A program made the translations under genes and the position numbers. Below are positions 39,539 to 50,925 of a stretch of DNA of 64,000 nucleotides, piece by piece (within the stretch, counting starts at the first letter, position 1; each line of letters opens with the position of its first letter). This DNA comes from Maea johnstoni (Eukaryota; Annelida; Polychaeta; Spionida; Magelonidae). The notes under the pieces are model-generated. The model worked only from the letters and a program-made list of their open reading frames with translations. It was not told where the DNA came from and ran no database searches. The DNA lies in contig OZ012684.1 in the NCBI GenBank assembly GCA_963942565.1, forward strand, positions 95,154,273-95,218,272. Reading direction: 5' to 3'.

Positions 39539-40427
39539 ACGCAAATGTTCATGCAGCGCGTAGCGCCCCCACAAAGTGAAACGGTGGCAAATGTAACTAA
39601 TTGAACCCCAGGATAGCAAGTTCATAACACTAGGAAAATTGGATTGCGAAACTGGCGATGCCATAAAGTTAACGACATGTAAAGGCGTATTGATATAATC
39701 ATTATTCTTTATCTATTTGAAAAGGCATTAGATTAAAAGATCAAATACAATTTTTCAGCTATTTTGGCGCTCCTTATTGGGTTGTAACGTCATTCCGGCT
39801 ATCCCGAGCCGGTTTGGAGTAGTTAGATAACAGGCGCCATATTTGATTTGGTTATAAGTGGTTCGCATGAGGAAGGTAGGTCATAATTAGTTTGGGGCTT
39901 TTTGTAAATATGTGTGGTCATTGATAAAAGTGGCTTAGTATTATTTTACAAGGATTGACTCGGATTGTCAGTCACTATCCCAAATACATTTACGCGACCA
40001 TTACATAGCTAGTATTAGCTACCAGCCGACCACTACGAGGGTAACTGCTATAGTACGAACTTGATTTCTGGTGTATTCTCGCTGCTGCACCCTAGTTATG
40101 TGATCAATTATACTTGAGCTGACAGATTTCATCCTTTAAAAATGGTGCCGCTAAAAATCAGTGAACTTTTGGGTCCGGGATCGCAGCATGATTTTGTAGG
40201 TTATAGGGACATAAACAAGTAGTGTAACTGCTATACTACATGTACGTCTACGAACTTGTTTTCTGGTGTATTCTCGCTGCCTAATGAATTATTGTTGGGT
40301 TGACAAAGATTAATTTTCAAAAGTTTTGCCGCTAAAAATAAGTGAAGTTCTGGGTGCGTGGGTCCAGGACCTGCAGCATGATTTTGTAGGTTATAGGGAC
40401 ATAAACAAATATCTCTTCTTTTTACAG
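39539..40427. promoter_or_regulatory. Possible promoter region with CRE-like site and tandem duplication
   Basis: After the satellite the sequence becomes less AT-rich. 'gtaacgtcattccgg' (39784-39798) holds a CRE half-site next to an ETS-like core. 'caggcgccatatttg' (39831-39845) and 'cgcATGAGGAAG|gtaggt' (donor at 39876) could belong to a short first exon. A 185-bp direct duplication follows (about 40040-40220 and 40221-40410, each ending 'tttgtaggttatagggacat'). It may be the start region of the downstream gene, but no reading frame links it to the WDR27 exons. Confidence 0.3.
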
Positions 40428-40509
40428 TGAGCAGTGTTTCAATTACAATTAATGACGACTCTCCTGTACAGATCTTGGCAGAGGAAACAGCACCTATGGA
40501 TAACTACAC
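40428..40509 (+). CDS. Candidate exon upstream of the WDR27 exons, gene uncertain
   Basis: 82 bp between a good acceptor (cttctttttacag) and donor (GTAAGT). One frame is open and would read SITINDDSPVQILAEETAP. It does not resemble WDR27, and its phase does not match the first WDR27 exon at 41000. It may be 5' UTR (an ATG lies at 40496), part of another gene, or chance. Confidence 0.35.
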
Positions 40510-40999
40510 GTAAGTTTTTATAAATCCATAGGCAGAAGGGGCTTCAAAATATAGCATATGTTTACTTATTTTTTGTAGAAAACTTACATTGTAATATTTT
40601 AAGACCAAGATTCAGGTGTTGGTTAATAGTATTGCTTTTACAAATTGACAGATGAATGAATGTAGATGAGGAAACAGTTATCTTAACTGGGTCAGCTACA
40701 CAACATCCTTAGACTCATTTACTTATTCTTTTTTTGTGAAATGGTTAATTTTAGGTATGTGATGATCAGATCCTAACTGAACTGGTTGATAGGTACTCAT
40801 ACCTGACTTCACATTGCTATATATATTCACTTTGAGCTATGTTTCGATTTTAGGTGTAGTTCTTGATTGACATGATTGACAGGTAAATACATCTGAACCT
40901 TGTGCATTGCTAATATTTCATGTGTGAATTTAAACTGATTGATAAGTACTAACACCTTACTTGTGACTATGAACTTTAATTTTGTGCATTATATTTCAG

Positions 41000-41122
41000 G
41001 TGTGGAACCTGGAGGAGGGGAGCCTTGTTTATCAGTCTACCATCATATCAGCATCGCCCTTTGTCTCTCTGGCCATGAATCCCCTGCAGGAACAGTTTGC
41101 TGTAGGATCATTGGATGGACAG
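41000..41122 (+). CDS. WDR27: WDR27-like exon, tandem copy 1
   Basis: 123 bp, 41 codons, phase 0 in and out; acceptor 'ttatatttcag', donor GTATGA. Encodes VWNLEEGSLVYQSTIISASP and ends GSLDGQ, a WD40 blade. Being symmetric, it can be skipped or repeated without a frame change. Confidence 0.8.
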
Positions 41123-44100
41123 GTATGAACTAAAATGAAGTTTTTACAATCACTACTTCTGCTAACTGTGGTTAGGAGGTGCTTTAATTGTACTAGTTTT
41201 TAACCCAATCATGCTTAGAGACAGGGAATGACCTTAACATTTTCAGACAGGAGCAGATTTGGCTCCTAGGATTTTAAATTTAGGAGCAAATAAATCCCTG
41301 TGCGGGCACCACGCCGGTAAGATTTTGTCAGAGGTGCACTGTCCAGGTTAGGGGCTCTTGGACCATGCTCCCCCAGAAAATTAAAAAAAAAAATGTGCTT
41401 TCAGATGCATTTTTTGGCACTATTAATTAGGTAAAGATAAGAAGATAAAGAAAGTCAAAAAAAAGGAAAAAATTGACAGATGAATGAATGTAGATGAGGA
41501 AACAGTTATCTTAACTGGGTCAGCTACACAACATCCTTAGACTCATTTACTTATTCTTTTTTTGTGAAATGGTTAATTTTAGGTATGTGATGATCAGATC
41601 CTAACTGAACTGGTTGATAGGTACTCATACCTGACTTCACATTGCTATATATATTCACTTTGAGCTATGTTTCGATTTTAGGTGTAGTTCTTGATTGACA
41701 TGATTGACAGGTAAATACATCTGAACCTTGTGCATTGCTAATATTTCATGTGTGAATTTAAACTGATTGATAAGTACTAACACCTTACTTGTGACTATGA
41801 ACTTTAATTTTGTGCATTATATTTCAGGTGTGGAACCTGGAGGAGGGGAGCCTTGTTTATCAGTCTACCATCATATCAGCATCGCCCTTTGTCTCTCTGG
41901 CCATGAATCCCCTGCAGGAACAGTTTGCTGTAGGATCATTGGATGGACAGGTATGAACTAAAATGAAGTTTTTACAATCACTACTTCTGCTAACTGTGGT
42001 TAGGAGGTGCTTTAATTGTACTAGTTTTTAACCCAATCATGCTTAGAGACAGGGAATGACCTTAACATTTTCAGACAGGAGCAGATTTGGCTCCTAGGAT
42101 TTTAAATTTAGGAGCAAATAAATCCCTGTGCGGGCACCACGCCGGTAAGATTTTGTCAGAGGTGCACTGTCCAGGTTAGGGGCTCTTGGACCATGCTCCC
42201 CCAGAAAATTTAAAAAAAAAATGTGCTTTCAGATGCATTTTTTGGCACTATTAATTAGGTAAAGATAAGAAGATAAAGAAAGTCAAAAAAAGGAAAAAAT
42301 TGACAGATGAATGAATGTAGATGAGGAAACAGTTATCTTAACTGGGTCAGCTACACAACATCCTTAGACTCATTTACTTATTCTTTTTTTGTGAAATGGT
42401 TAATTTTAGGTATGTGATGATCAGATCCTAACTGAACTGGTTGATAGGTACTCATACCTGACTTCACATTGCTATATATATTCACTTTGAGCTATGTTTC
42501 GATTTTAGGTGTAGTTCTTGATTGACATGATTGACAGGTAAATACATCTGAACCTTGTGCATTGCTAATATTTCATGTGTGAATTTAAACTGATTGATAA
42601 GTACTAACACCTTACTTGTGACTATGAACTTTAATTTTGTGCATTATATTTCAGGTGTGGAACCTGGAGGAGGGGAGCCTTGTTTATCAGTCTACCATCA
42701 TATCAGCATCGCCCTTTGTCTCTCTGGCCATGAATCCCCTGCAGGAACAGTTTGCTGTAGGATCATTGGATGGACAGGTATGAACTAAAATGAAGTTTTT
42801 ACAATCACTACTTCTGCTAACTGTGGTTAGGAGGTGCTTTAATTGTACTAGTTTTTAACCCAATCATGCTTAGAGACAGGGAATGACCTTAACATTTTCA
42901 GACAGGAGCAGATTTGGCTCCTAGGATTTTAAATTTAGGAGCAAATAAATCCCTGTGCGGGCACCACGCCGGTAAGATTTTGTCAGAGGTGCACTGTCCA
43001 GGTTAGGGGCTCTTGGACCATGCTCCCCCAGAAAATTAAAAAAAAAAATGTGCTTTCAGATGCATTTTTTGGCACTATTAATTAGGTAGAGATAAGAAGA
43101 TAAAGAAAGTCAAAAAAAAGGAAAAAATTGACAGATGAATGAATGTAGATGAGGAAACAGTTATCTTAACTGGGTCAGCTACACAACATCCTTAGACTCA
43201 TTTACTTATTCTTTTTTCGTGAAATGGTTAATTTTAGGTATGTGATGATCAGATCCTAACTGAACTGGTTGATAGGTACTCATACCTGACTTCACATTGC
43301 TATATATATTCACTTTGAGCTATGTTTCGATTTTAGGTGTAGTTCTTGATTGACATGATTGACAGGTAAATACATCTGAACCTTGTGCATTGCTAATATT
43401 TCATGTGTGAATTTAAACTGATTGATAAGTACTAACACCTTACTTGTGACTATGAATTTTAATTTTGTGCATTATATTTCAGGTGTGGAACCTGGAGGAG
43501 GGGAGCCTTGTTTATCAGTCTACCATCATATCAGCATCGCCCTTTGTCTCTCTGGCCATGAATCCCCTGCAGGAACAGTTTGCTGTAGGATCATTGGATG
43601 GACAGGTATGAACTAAAATGAAGTTTTTACAATCACTACTTCTGCTAACTGTGGTTAGGAGGTGCTTTAATTGTACTAGTTTTTAACCCAATCATGCTTA
43701 GAGACAGGGAATGACCTTAACATTTTCAGACAGGAGCAGATTTGGCTCCTAGGATTTTAAATTTAGGAGCAAATAAATCCCTGTGCGGGCACCACGCCGG
43801 TAAGATTTTGTCAGAGGTGCACTGTCCAGGTTAGGGGCTCTTGGACCATGCTCCCCCAGAAAATTTAAAAAAAAAATGTGCTTTCAGATGCATTTTTTGG
43901 CACTATTAATTAGGTAAAGATAAGAAGATAAAGAAAGTCAAAAAAAAGGAAAAAAAGGAAAAATGCTCCAATTGATAATTAATATGTCCATTCACAAACT
44001 TGGCTCTTATAATTCAACATCTGGTAGCAAAATCACATGATCCAGGGGCATATGCCCCTAAAACGACCATAAGGTTGATCCCTGAGAGATCTTGACAAGT

Positions 44101-47100
44101 GTTGTCGGTACCTAGTATGTTGAAAAGTGTGTCATGGATTTCGCTTATCACACATTTTAAGGCCTCTATATTGGTGTGACAATGTCACAGTTGTATGTTA
44201 TAGAAGTATTCCTGTTCTGTAGGTTCAGAATAAAGATAAGAAGATAAAGAAAGTCAAAAAAAAGGAAAAAAAGGAAAAATGCTCTAATTGATAATTAATA
44301 TGTCCATTCACAAACTTGGCTCTTATAATTCAACATCTGGTAGCAAAATCACATGATCCAGGGGCATATGCCCCTAAAACGACCATAAGGTTGATCCCTG
44401 AGAGATCTTGACAAGTGTTGTCGGTACCTAGTATGTTGAAAAGTGTGTCATGGATTTCGCTTATCACACATTTTAAGGCCTCTATATTGGTGTGACAATG
44501 TCACAGTTGTATGTTATAGAAGTATTCCTGTTGCGTAGGTTCAGATCTATGACTTGTGTGAAGGGAGTGGCTTCCGATGTCTGCATCACCTTGATATCTC
44601 CAAGATGGTCAGTAAAAACAAAGAAATGAAAGATGAACAAACAGCAGCTGCAACTAATATCACAACAGGTACGACTCAATCTATTCACTCTTGGTGCAGC
44701 ATCTTTAGTAGACTAGTCTGGTTTGGTCTGATTTCATTTTTTCTTAAGCATTCTAAAAGTATAAATCAGATGCCAAAAAACAAATCTTCTTAAAATACCT
44801 GAATTAAAATAAATATTTCAATCCATCTTACACATTGGTGTTTTTTTCCAAGTTACTTTGTATGAGGCATAATTGTATTGTACCCTATATTCCTATCTTT
44901 CTCAAAAAGGTCCCATGACTATAAGTGGTAAGCCAGCATTGAGAAAACCTTCCTGAAATTCAAGAATCAGAATTTGGCAATTTTCTAAATATAGTGCAAT
45001 AACTATGATTTTTGTCTAATTCTTTACATAATTATTTAGGCCCCATTATCAATTTAACCAGAATGACTGTAACCAGAGCTTCAGCAAAAGAGGTGTACTG
45101 GATGAGGAGGAATCAGATGCCGAAGTCGGTTGTGCAATAATGGGCCTACATTACACGTACCAGCCAGCACCCAGCAGGGCCAGCAGTGCAAGACGAACAC
45201 CTGCTTTCTTACAACACAATGATTATATTGTGAGGTATGATATCTCTGTGAAATTGCCAAATTATAAAAGAGCTTTGAGTTGCCTTGCTTTTGTTTTGCA
45301 AATGGTACAATGTGTCAGCCATGGTTTCAAGGGAACATACATACACACTAATGCAAAGTAATAAAACAAGTGCAAATACAGAAGAGGTTAATAGGTTTTA
45401 TGAACATAATTATTGTTTTCATTTTCTTCAGAGATTTATTGGCTGCACCCCCTCTATTGGTGATTGGAGCAACTAGTGCAGTACTACAGATTAATGCAAG
45501 AACATTAGAACTCGCCTCCTTTTTTGACTTGCAAGGTCAGTATCAATGTATTTACTTATGTCATCCCATTCTTAGAATCAGTCAAGGCCCACCTCATTAG
45601 AGCTGTCCTAGGACAAACACCAAATTGTAAAAATATCCAAAAGTGAAAAATATTGGGTGTCATTATAAGATTCAAAATGGCTGCTGAAGATGCAAACAGA
45701 ATAAATTGAACATAACTTTTGTTTTAAAAGGAGGTAACTGCTAATTTATTAGATCCATTTTGACTTATTGCTTGATTACTTGGATGTACTGATGCTAATA
45801 TACTTATGAAAATCAATTGGATATAATGGTTCCACTTACAAAATCTAAAGAGAGGTTTCACTTGTGTTCTGATTAACTTCTATCAGAAATACTGTATTCT
45901 TCTGATTATGCGCACATGCCCAAATAAGCGCACAGGGCCTATTTTTCACAGTTAGAGTGGGAATAGCCAGCGCAAATGTCTTGAAAAACTTGTAAAACTT
46001 CCCCCCAGAAGAAGTAAGAAAAGGGAAATCACATACCTTTCCTCTTGCCGTGCCTGCACACCAGCGCTGAATTTCACAATCTCAGCAGTTCCTTGGCGCT
46101 CTCTCTGTTCATATTCGCCGCACAATCATACTATTGACCATTTAACGATCTTTTCACATTGCAAACGTCTAAGCAATCTGAACATCGACAGCGCAAAGGT
46201 GCAATAACGGCCAATACTCTCCGATCAGCAATCATTGAGGTGTCCGGTAAAATGGAAGATCGCCAACACCCCTACTTCAGAAAAAATTACCAACCTCTAC
46301 CCGCACCGTGCGCTTAATAGGAAGAATACGGTATATCATTGCAGTAGTCAGACCTTTAGGCTGCTGCAGTGACACACTTTGACTAAAGATATTTTCAATT
46401 TCTTATCTGATTTTTTTCACTTCCAGACCCAGTGAGCTCTCCCAATGAGCTGGACATAGTCAATAAATGCCTGTCTCTAGCTGGGGCCTATGGATTTGCT
46501 TATGGAGAAAATGATAGACAGGTATATGTATTACCATTCTAACGCACTTCAGGTGTAAAGAGAGAAATTCAAATACATAGAAAATCTCTGTGCACTGATA
46601 ATGACCATCCATAATTGAATACAATATACAGTTATTTGATAGTTTTTCCTTCGTAAAAAGTGAGACTTTAGGTTTTTTGTTTAAACATACTTTGGCTATA
46701 TGCATACCCAGTGCTATAAAATGATTTGCATATGAGGATATTGATAGATAGGTATTTGATTTAGCATTTTAGGAATGCATTTATGATATACAGTATATTT
46801 ATTTACTGTTGATATCTGACTAATGATCATATAATTATAGGGGTTTGCTTCTCAGGAGGAATGATAAGCATGCAGGTGTTTGGAGGGTATAACACATCTA
46901 ATACATAAAGTTGATTATTTAAAGAATACATTTGTTCACTGATGATAGTGGATTCTCATCTATAGGAAACATATAAAAATGCAATGTAGCTGTAGTTGTA
47001 GCAAAAGGTAAAAAGATGGTGATGGGCCAATTACCATCAATATGTGTTTGATATAAACTATTGTCGGCTTGGGGAAAAAGTAAAAAATACATTTTGCTGA

Positions 47101-48313
47101 TTTGTTATCTGGTGTAACAGGGATCTATTGTACCCTGTTTGTTATTTTTAATGTATTATCACTTTAGCTGCTGCTTGAGCCCTCTGCCCTAATGGTCATC
47201 ATTTGGAGCCCACCTTCTGGAGTCAGGGTTTGTCAACACTCAGAGCAGGATGCGCCCTGCCGGGTCTTCCCGCCATGGTCTTCTTATCTGACCAGTAGTG
47301 ATAAAGATACCTTTTGTTTGCCATGTTCAGGGTCTAACAATAGTGGGTTTCCTACTAGCCAACATTTGTGAAATGTTATACCTTTTAGCCCTTATTATTA
47401 GATTATTATTAGTAGTCAGACCTTTAGGCTGCTGCAGTGACACACTTTGACTAAAGATAAATTCAATTTGTTATCTGATTTTTTTCACTTCCAGACCCAG
47501 TGAGCTCTCCCAATGAGCTGGACATAGTCAATAAATGCCTGTTTCTTGCTGGGGCCTATGGATTTGCTTATGGAGAAAATGATAGACAGGTATATGTTTT
47601 ACCATTTTAACGCACTTCAGGTGTAAAGAGAGAAATTCAAATACATAGAAAATCTCTGTGCACTGATAATGACCATCCATAATTGAATACAATATACAGT
47701 TATTTGATAGTTTTTCCTTCGTAAACAGTGAGACTTTAGGTTTTTTGTTTAAACATACTTTGGCTATATGCATACCCAGTGCTATAAAATGATTTGCATA
47801 TGAGGATATTGATAGATAGGTATTTGATTTAGCATTTTAGGAATGCATTTATGATATACAGTATATTTATTTACTGTTGATATCTGACTAATGATCATAT
47901 AATTATAGGGGTTTGCTTCTCAGGAGAAATGATAAGCATGCAGGTGTTTGGAGGGTATAACACATCTAATACATAAAGTTGATCATTTAAAGAATACATT
48001 TGTTCACTGATGATAGCCAGTGGTCTTTATATATGCAGTAACAAAAATTCACACATTTCACCAACAACCTATGCATGTAGTATCATCTCTTTAACATACT
48101 ATTTATGTCTTTTTTTCAGACTTGGTGTATAGTGGGCAGTCTGTTCAGTAACATAGCTCATGTCCTAAGATTACACCATCCGGGGAAGAAGCCTGAACCC
48201 AACAAACTGGCCCAGCAACTAGTTGAAAAACTTCATATCCTAGAGGGCGCCACTAGTCCAACAGGTGGTGCCACTGGGGATAATGGAGAAATAGAAATCA
48301 GTGTTCTTTCCAG
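41000..48313 (+). CDS. WDR27: WDR27-like WD40-repeat protein, internal exons
   Basis: The exons read in order: GSLVYQSTIISASPF and VGSLDGQ|VQIYDLCEGSG; then, after a variable linker, DLLAAPPLLVIGATSAVLQI and NARTLELASFFDLQD; then SPNELDIVNKCLSLAGAY; then TWCIVGSLFSNIAHVLRLHH. This follows vertebrate WDR27 as I remember it ([58 protein letters not shown]). The role of WDR27 is poorly known; WD40 propellers are protein-binding scaffolds. The first and last propeller parts are missing: nothing upstream of 41000 or downstream of 48313 in this window completes it. One junction (44668 to 45040) does not keep phase as drawn. Confidence 0.75.
41828..41950 (+). CDS. WDR27: WDR27-like exon, tandem copy 2
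   Basis: Translation identical to copy 1, same splice sites, 828 bp further on. Confidence 0.78.
42655..42777 (+). CDS. WDR27: WDR27-like exon, tandem copy 3
   Basis: Translation identical to copies 1 and 2, with intact splice sites. Confidence 0.78.
43483..43605 (+). CDS. WDR27: WDR27-like exon, tandem copy 4
   Basis: Translation identical to the others. It is the copy nearest the next exon (44539). The intron before it differs by a c/t in 'tatgaattttaattttgtg'. Confidence 0.78.
43916..44545. repeat. Direct duplication of about 315 bp ending at a WDR27 acceptor
   Basis: 43916-44229 and 44232-44545 match closely ('aaagataagaagataaagaa' starts each; 'gtaggttcag' ends each). The first copy therefore contains the polypyrimidine tract, the TAG acceptor and the first six exon bases before it breaks into the second copy. 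Confidence 0.88.
44539..44668 (+). CDS. WDR27: WDR27-like exon: VQIYDLCEGSG
   Basis: 130 bp, acceptor 'ttgcgtag', donor GTACGA. Follows ...DGQ in frame and encodes VQIYDLCEGSGFRCLHHLDI then SKMVSKNKEMKDEQ. The WDR27 family has a variable charged linker here. With this donor the next exon is out of phase; a weaker donor at 44694 (GTGCAG) would restore it, or a small exon is missed. Confidence 0.72.
45040..45234 (+). CDS. WDR27: WDR27-like exon: linker
   Basis: 195 bp, acceptor 'attatttag', donor GTATGA. The frame that joins the next exon reads NQNDCNQSFSKRG, EEESDAEVGCAIMGLHYTYQ and RRTPAFLQHNDYIVR. Low similarity to vertebrate WDR27 is expected in this stretch. Entry phase is unresolved (see previous exon). 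Confidence 0.65.
45432..45535 (+). CDS. WDR27: WDR27-like exon: LLVIGATSAVLQINARTLEL
   Basis: 104 bp, acceptor 'ttttcttcag', donor GTCAGT. Joins the previous exon as YIV(R)DLLAAPP and the next as FFDLQ(D)PVSS, both in phase. The VIGATSAVLQINARTLELAS core is a WD40-type strand pattern. Confidence 0.8.
45889..46335. mobile_element. Non-autonomous inverted-repeat element (MITE), about 445 bp
   Basis: Left end TACTGTATTCTTCTGATTAT followed by GCGCAC; right end inverted TACCGTATTCTTCCTATTAA followed by GCGCAC. Exact edges and target duplication are unclear. It lies in the WDR27 intron before the 95-bp exon. No protein. Confidence 0.75.
46344..46947. repeat. Exon-bearing direct duplication, copy 1 (604 bp)
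   Basis: Matches 47412-48015 at offset 1068, starting 'agtcagacctttaggctgct' and ending 'gttcactgatgatag'. Differences are few. The copies are separated by 464 bases of unique intron. Confidence 0.9.
46427..46521 (+). CDS. WDR27: WDR27-like exon, copy a: SPNELDIVNKCLSLAGAY
   Basis: 95 bp, acceptor 'tttcacttccag', donor GTATAT. Entry phase 1, exit phase 0. Encodes DPVSSPNELDIVNKCLSLAG and AYGFAYGENDRQ, then runs in frame into TWCIVGSLF. Confidence 0.8.
47412..48015. repeat. Exon-bearing direct duplication, copy 2
   Basis: Second copy of 46344-46947, with its own full exon and splice sites. Confidence 0.9.
47495..47589 (+). CDS. WDR27: WDR27-like exon, copy b: alternative to 46427-46521
   Basis: 95 bp with intact acceptor and donor. 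One amino-acid difference (KCLFLAG for KCLSLAG). As 95 is not a multiple of three, using both copies would shift the frame, so only one can be included in a productive transcript. Confidence 0.72.
48120..48313 (+). CDS. WDR27: WDR27-like exon: TWCIVGSLFSNIAHVLRLHH
   Basis: 194 bp, acceptor 'gtctttttttcag', donor GTAGAG. Follows ...GENDRQ in phase 0. Reads TWCIVGSLFSNIAHVLRLHH, PGKKPEPNKLAQQLVEKLHI and ISVLSR. The exit phase needs one further base, so at least one more exon must follow; a frame read straight through stops within the donor. Confidence 0.8.
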
Positions 48314-50403
48314 GTAGAGTGTCAGCATTATTTTAATGAGTGTGTGATTTGTAATAACAACTTTGCTACATACTCTTTTAAGGATTTCAGAATGTGTATC
48401 ATATCGTAATTGTAATACCCCATGATATTAATGGAATTGGTGTGCAGTTTACATTTGATGCATATCAAGGGCCAAGCTAAATATCACTTCTTTCTAAAGA
48501 TACCATACTAGCAAAAATAGCAAAAATGACAAACATATAGCAACAACAAAAAATAGCAATAATAACAACATCAATCAGACATTGTTATTTAATTACAAAC
48601 CATGCTGACAACAATGTATTGCTTGATGATTTCATCCTGCAACATCCTGTTGGGATCCTAGTCTTAAATTAATGTAATTCGAACCAATTGAACTCATTCA
48701 ATAAGCACTTCTATATGTAGTTTCTTTATCTGTGCTGATTTTAACCCTTTCATGGCTACTTGCTAATTTGGTCATCATAAAATGATGACAAAAGCTGAGA
48801 AATGACTGAAACCATGGCAAATGGGTACTCACCTGATAGTACGCAGCAAGAGCTTTTAAATGAATACCAACATGACAGGGTTAAGATGATTTTCATATTT
48901 TTTTAGCTTTTTTGTGCATTGGTGAATTTGGTATGAACATTACTTGTTCTCAAACAATATGCATACCATTGTTTTGATTTACCTTTTTATTTGAACAGAC
49001 CTACAGGTGTTTGGACTTTTGATGTTGGGATTTGCCTGGTTAAGTGCACTGTTTTGAATAAGCTGCAGTTTTACAAATGTTTGACATAACCTATTTCAGA
49101 AAATGTTCCCAACTTGCATCGCACAATGTGCTAACTCAGGCGAATACTGTATATTCAGTATTGTGATAACCATGAACACATTCATGTCAGTAGTTTAGAT
49201 ATTTAGGACATAGCAAGATTAGTGATCTATTTATTTAGACAGTAGATTATGAGTGTTATAAGATATAATATTTCTTTGTATGGTCAAGAGTCTTTGAAGA
49301 TTTATGAACATGATATATGAATGTTACTATATTATTATATACAATATGACACATTGGAGTCTGAAGTTTGAATATTTATCATCATAGACACATGATGATT
49401 TTTTTAATAATCATGAGATTATTAACTTATAATATCATTTTATGGTCCCATGGATATCAAAATGGTTTTCTTGGTGTTGATGGACACATGCGTGTCTCTA
49501 ATTCAAATGTTTTGGATCATAAATATATTGATGTTTTCAAACACTTGACACAGTATAAATGTAAGTGTTTAATTTTTATGTTTATCTGCATGCACATAGA
49601 TTTCTTGAAGTTAACATATTTATGATACTAAACAGATGAAGCCTGCAGTTAAATTTGTGCTTGATGGTTGCACAGGTGTCTGAGGTTACAATATTTTTAT
49701 TGTACACATATAAATGTTTTATATGTTAGTAGTTCTAATGGTTTTGAGCATAGCCAGACTAGTGTTTATTCATTCACAGAGTAGTAACTACTGTTTATTC
49801 TTTCAAAGAGTAGTAATATGTGAGCTGTAAGATCTAATGGTTATCTTGATGGAGGCGAGTTTTGGAAGATGATATCTTTATGAACATGGTACATGAATGT
49901 TTGCTATATGGGTATATATAACAGTTAGAAGAATTAATAATTATTATCATAGTCACATAATGATTTGATTTTATTTATATAAATAAATAAATCATTAATT
50001 TATGGTGTCATTTTATGGTCACATGGATGTTCTTACAGTTTTATTACTGTTAATGGTAATAGCTGTTTTTGCAATTTATATCTTTTGGATCATAAATATA
50101 TTTATATTTTAAAATCTATGATAAGTAGAAATGTGGGTTTTAAGATTCAAATGTGTATCTTTATGGCTAAATGATTTTATGGTGAGTGTATTGCGCACAA
50201 TAGCTTTGGAATGGGTTTTCTAGAACCACATGGGTTTCTATCTTGAGGTTAACATGTTTGTGTGCACTATGATCAATAATAAAGACTATTCATACAACAT
50301 AGCTCCTTTTGTGATTGATTATTTATTGGTTTGCCCCAGTTTCTGTCAAAACATGGTCATAATATTGGCTAATTTTTAATATTTTGATTTACAGGTATAT
50401 ATG
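48314..50403. other. Unannotated AT-rich stretch after the WDR27 exons
   Basis: No further WD40 exon with proper splice borders was found. Short plus-strand frames (for example 49368-49625) show no recognisable protein. Several 'tttatggtc(c/a)catgga' and 'ggatcataaatata' phrases recur at about 49440-49530 and 50010-50105, a diverged duplication of roughly 570 bp offset. Confidence 0.45.
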
Positions 50404-50925
50404 GTTGTATTATTACGGCATATATTTCATATTCTTATGCACACATCTGGTAATATCATTTACAAGAGTAGTGTGATATAACAAAAATGATACACAATTT
50501 CATAAATATGTCACCATTTAATTCATATTTAAACGCAAGGGCTAGCTAATACAAATGTATACTTTCGTCAATGGACATTAACCCTTTGGAATTAGAGAGT
50601 AATCAAATGATAATTTTGTTATTTTGATCCACAGGTGGTTATATTATGATATAACAGATGGTTATATTATTACGGCATATATTCATATTCTTATATTATG
50701 ATATAACAGATGGTTATATTATTACGGCATATATTTCATATTCTTATGCACACATCTGGTAATATCATTTAAAAAACTAGTGTGACATAACAAAAATGAT
50801 ACACAGTTTCATAAATATTTCACCATTTCATTCATATTTTCTCAAGGAGTAATTAATAGAAATGTATACTTTCGTCAATGGACATTAACCCTTTGGAATT
50901 AGAGTGTAATCAAATGATAAATTTC
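50404..50925. repeat. Direct duplication of about 215 bp, offset 309
   Basis: 50404-50620 and 50713-50925 share 'tattacggcatatatttcat' through 'gtcaatggacattaaccctt'. Between them, 50636-50712, a shorter 'gatataacagatggttatat' motif is itself doubled. Confidence 0.85.

Larger units (their letters stand above)
40642..43950. repeat. Fourfold tandem duplication, 828-bp unit, each with one WDR27 exon
   Basis: Units begin at 40642, 41471, 42298 and 43127 ('aattgacagatgaatgaatg') and differ at only a handful of positions (poly-A lengths, an a/g in 'aggtaragat', c/t changes). Each unit carries intron, a complete 123-bp exon and intron. The high identity means recent duplication or an assembly artefact. 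Confidence 0.95.
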
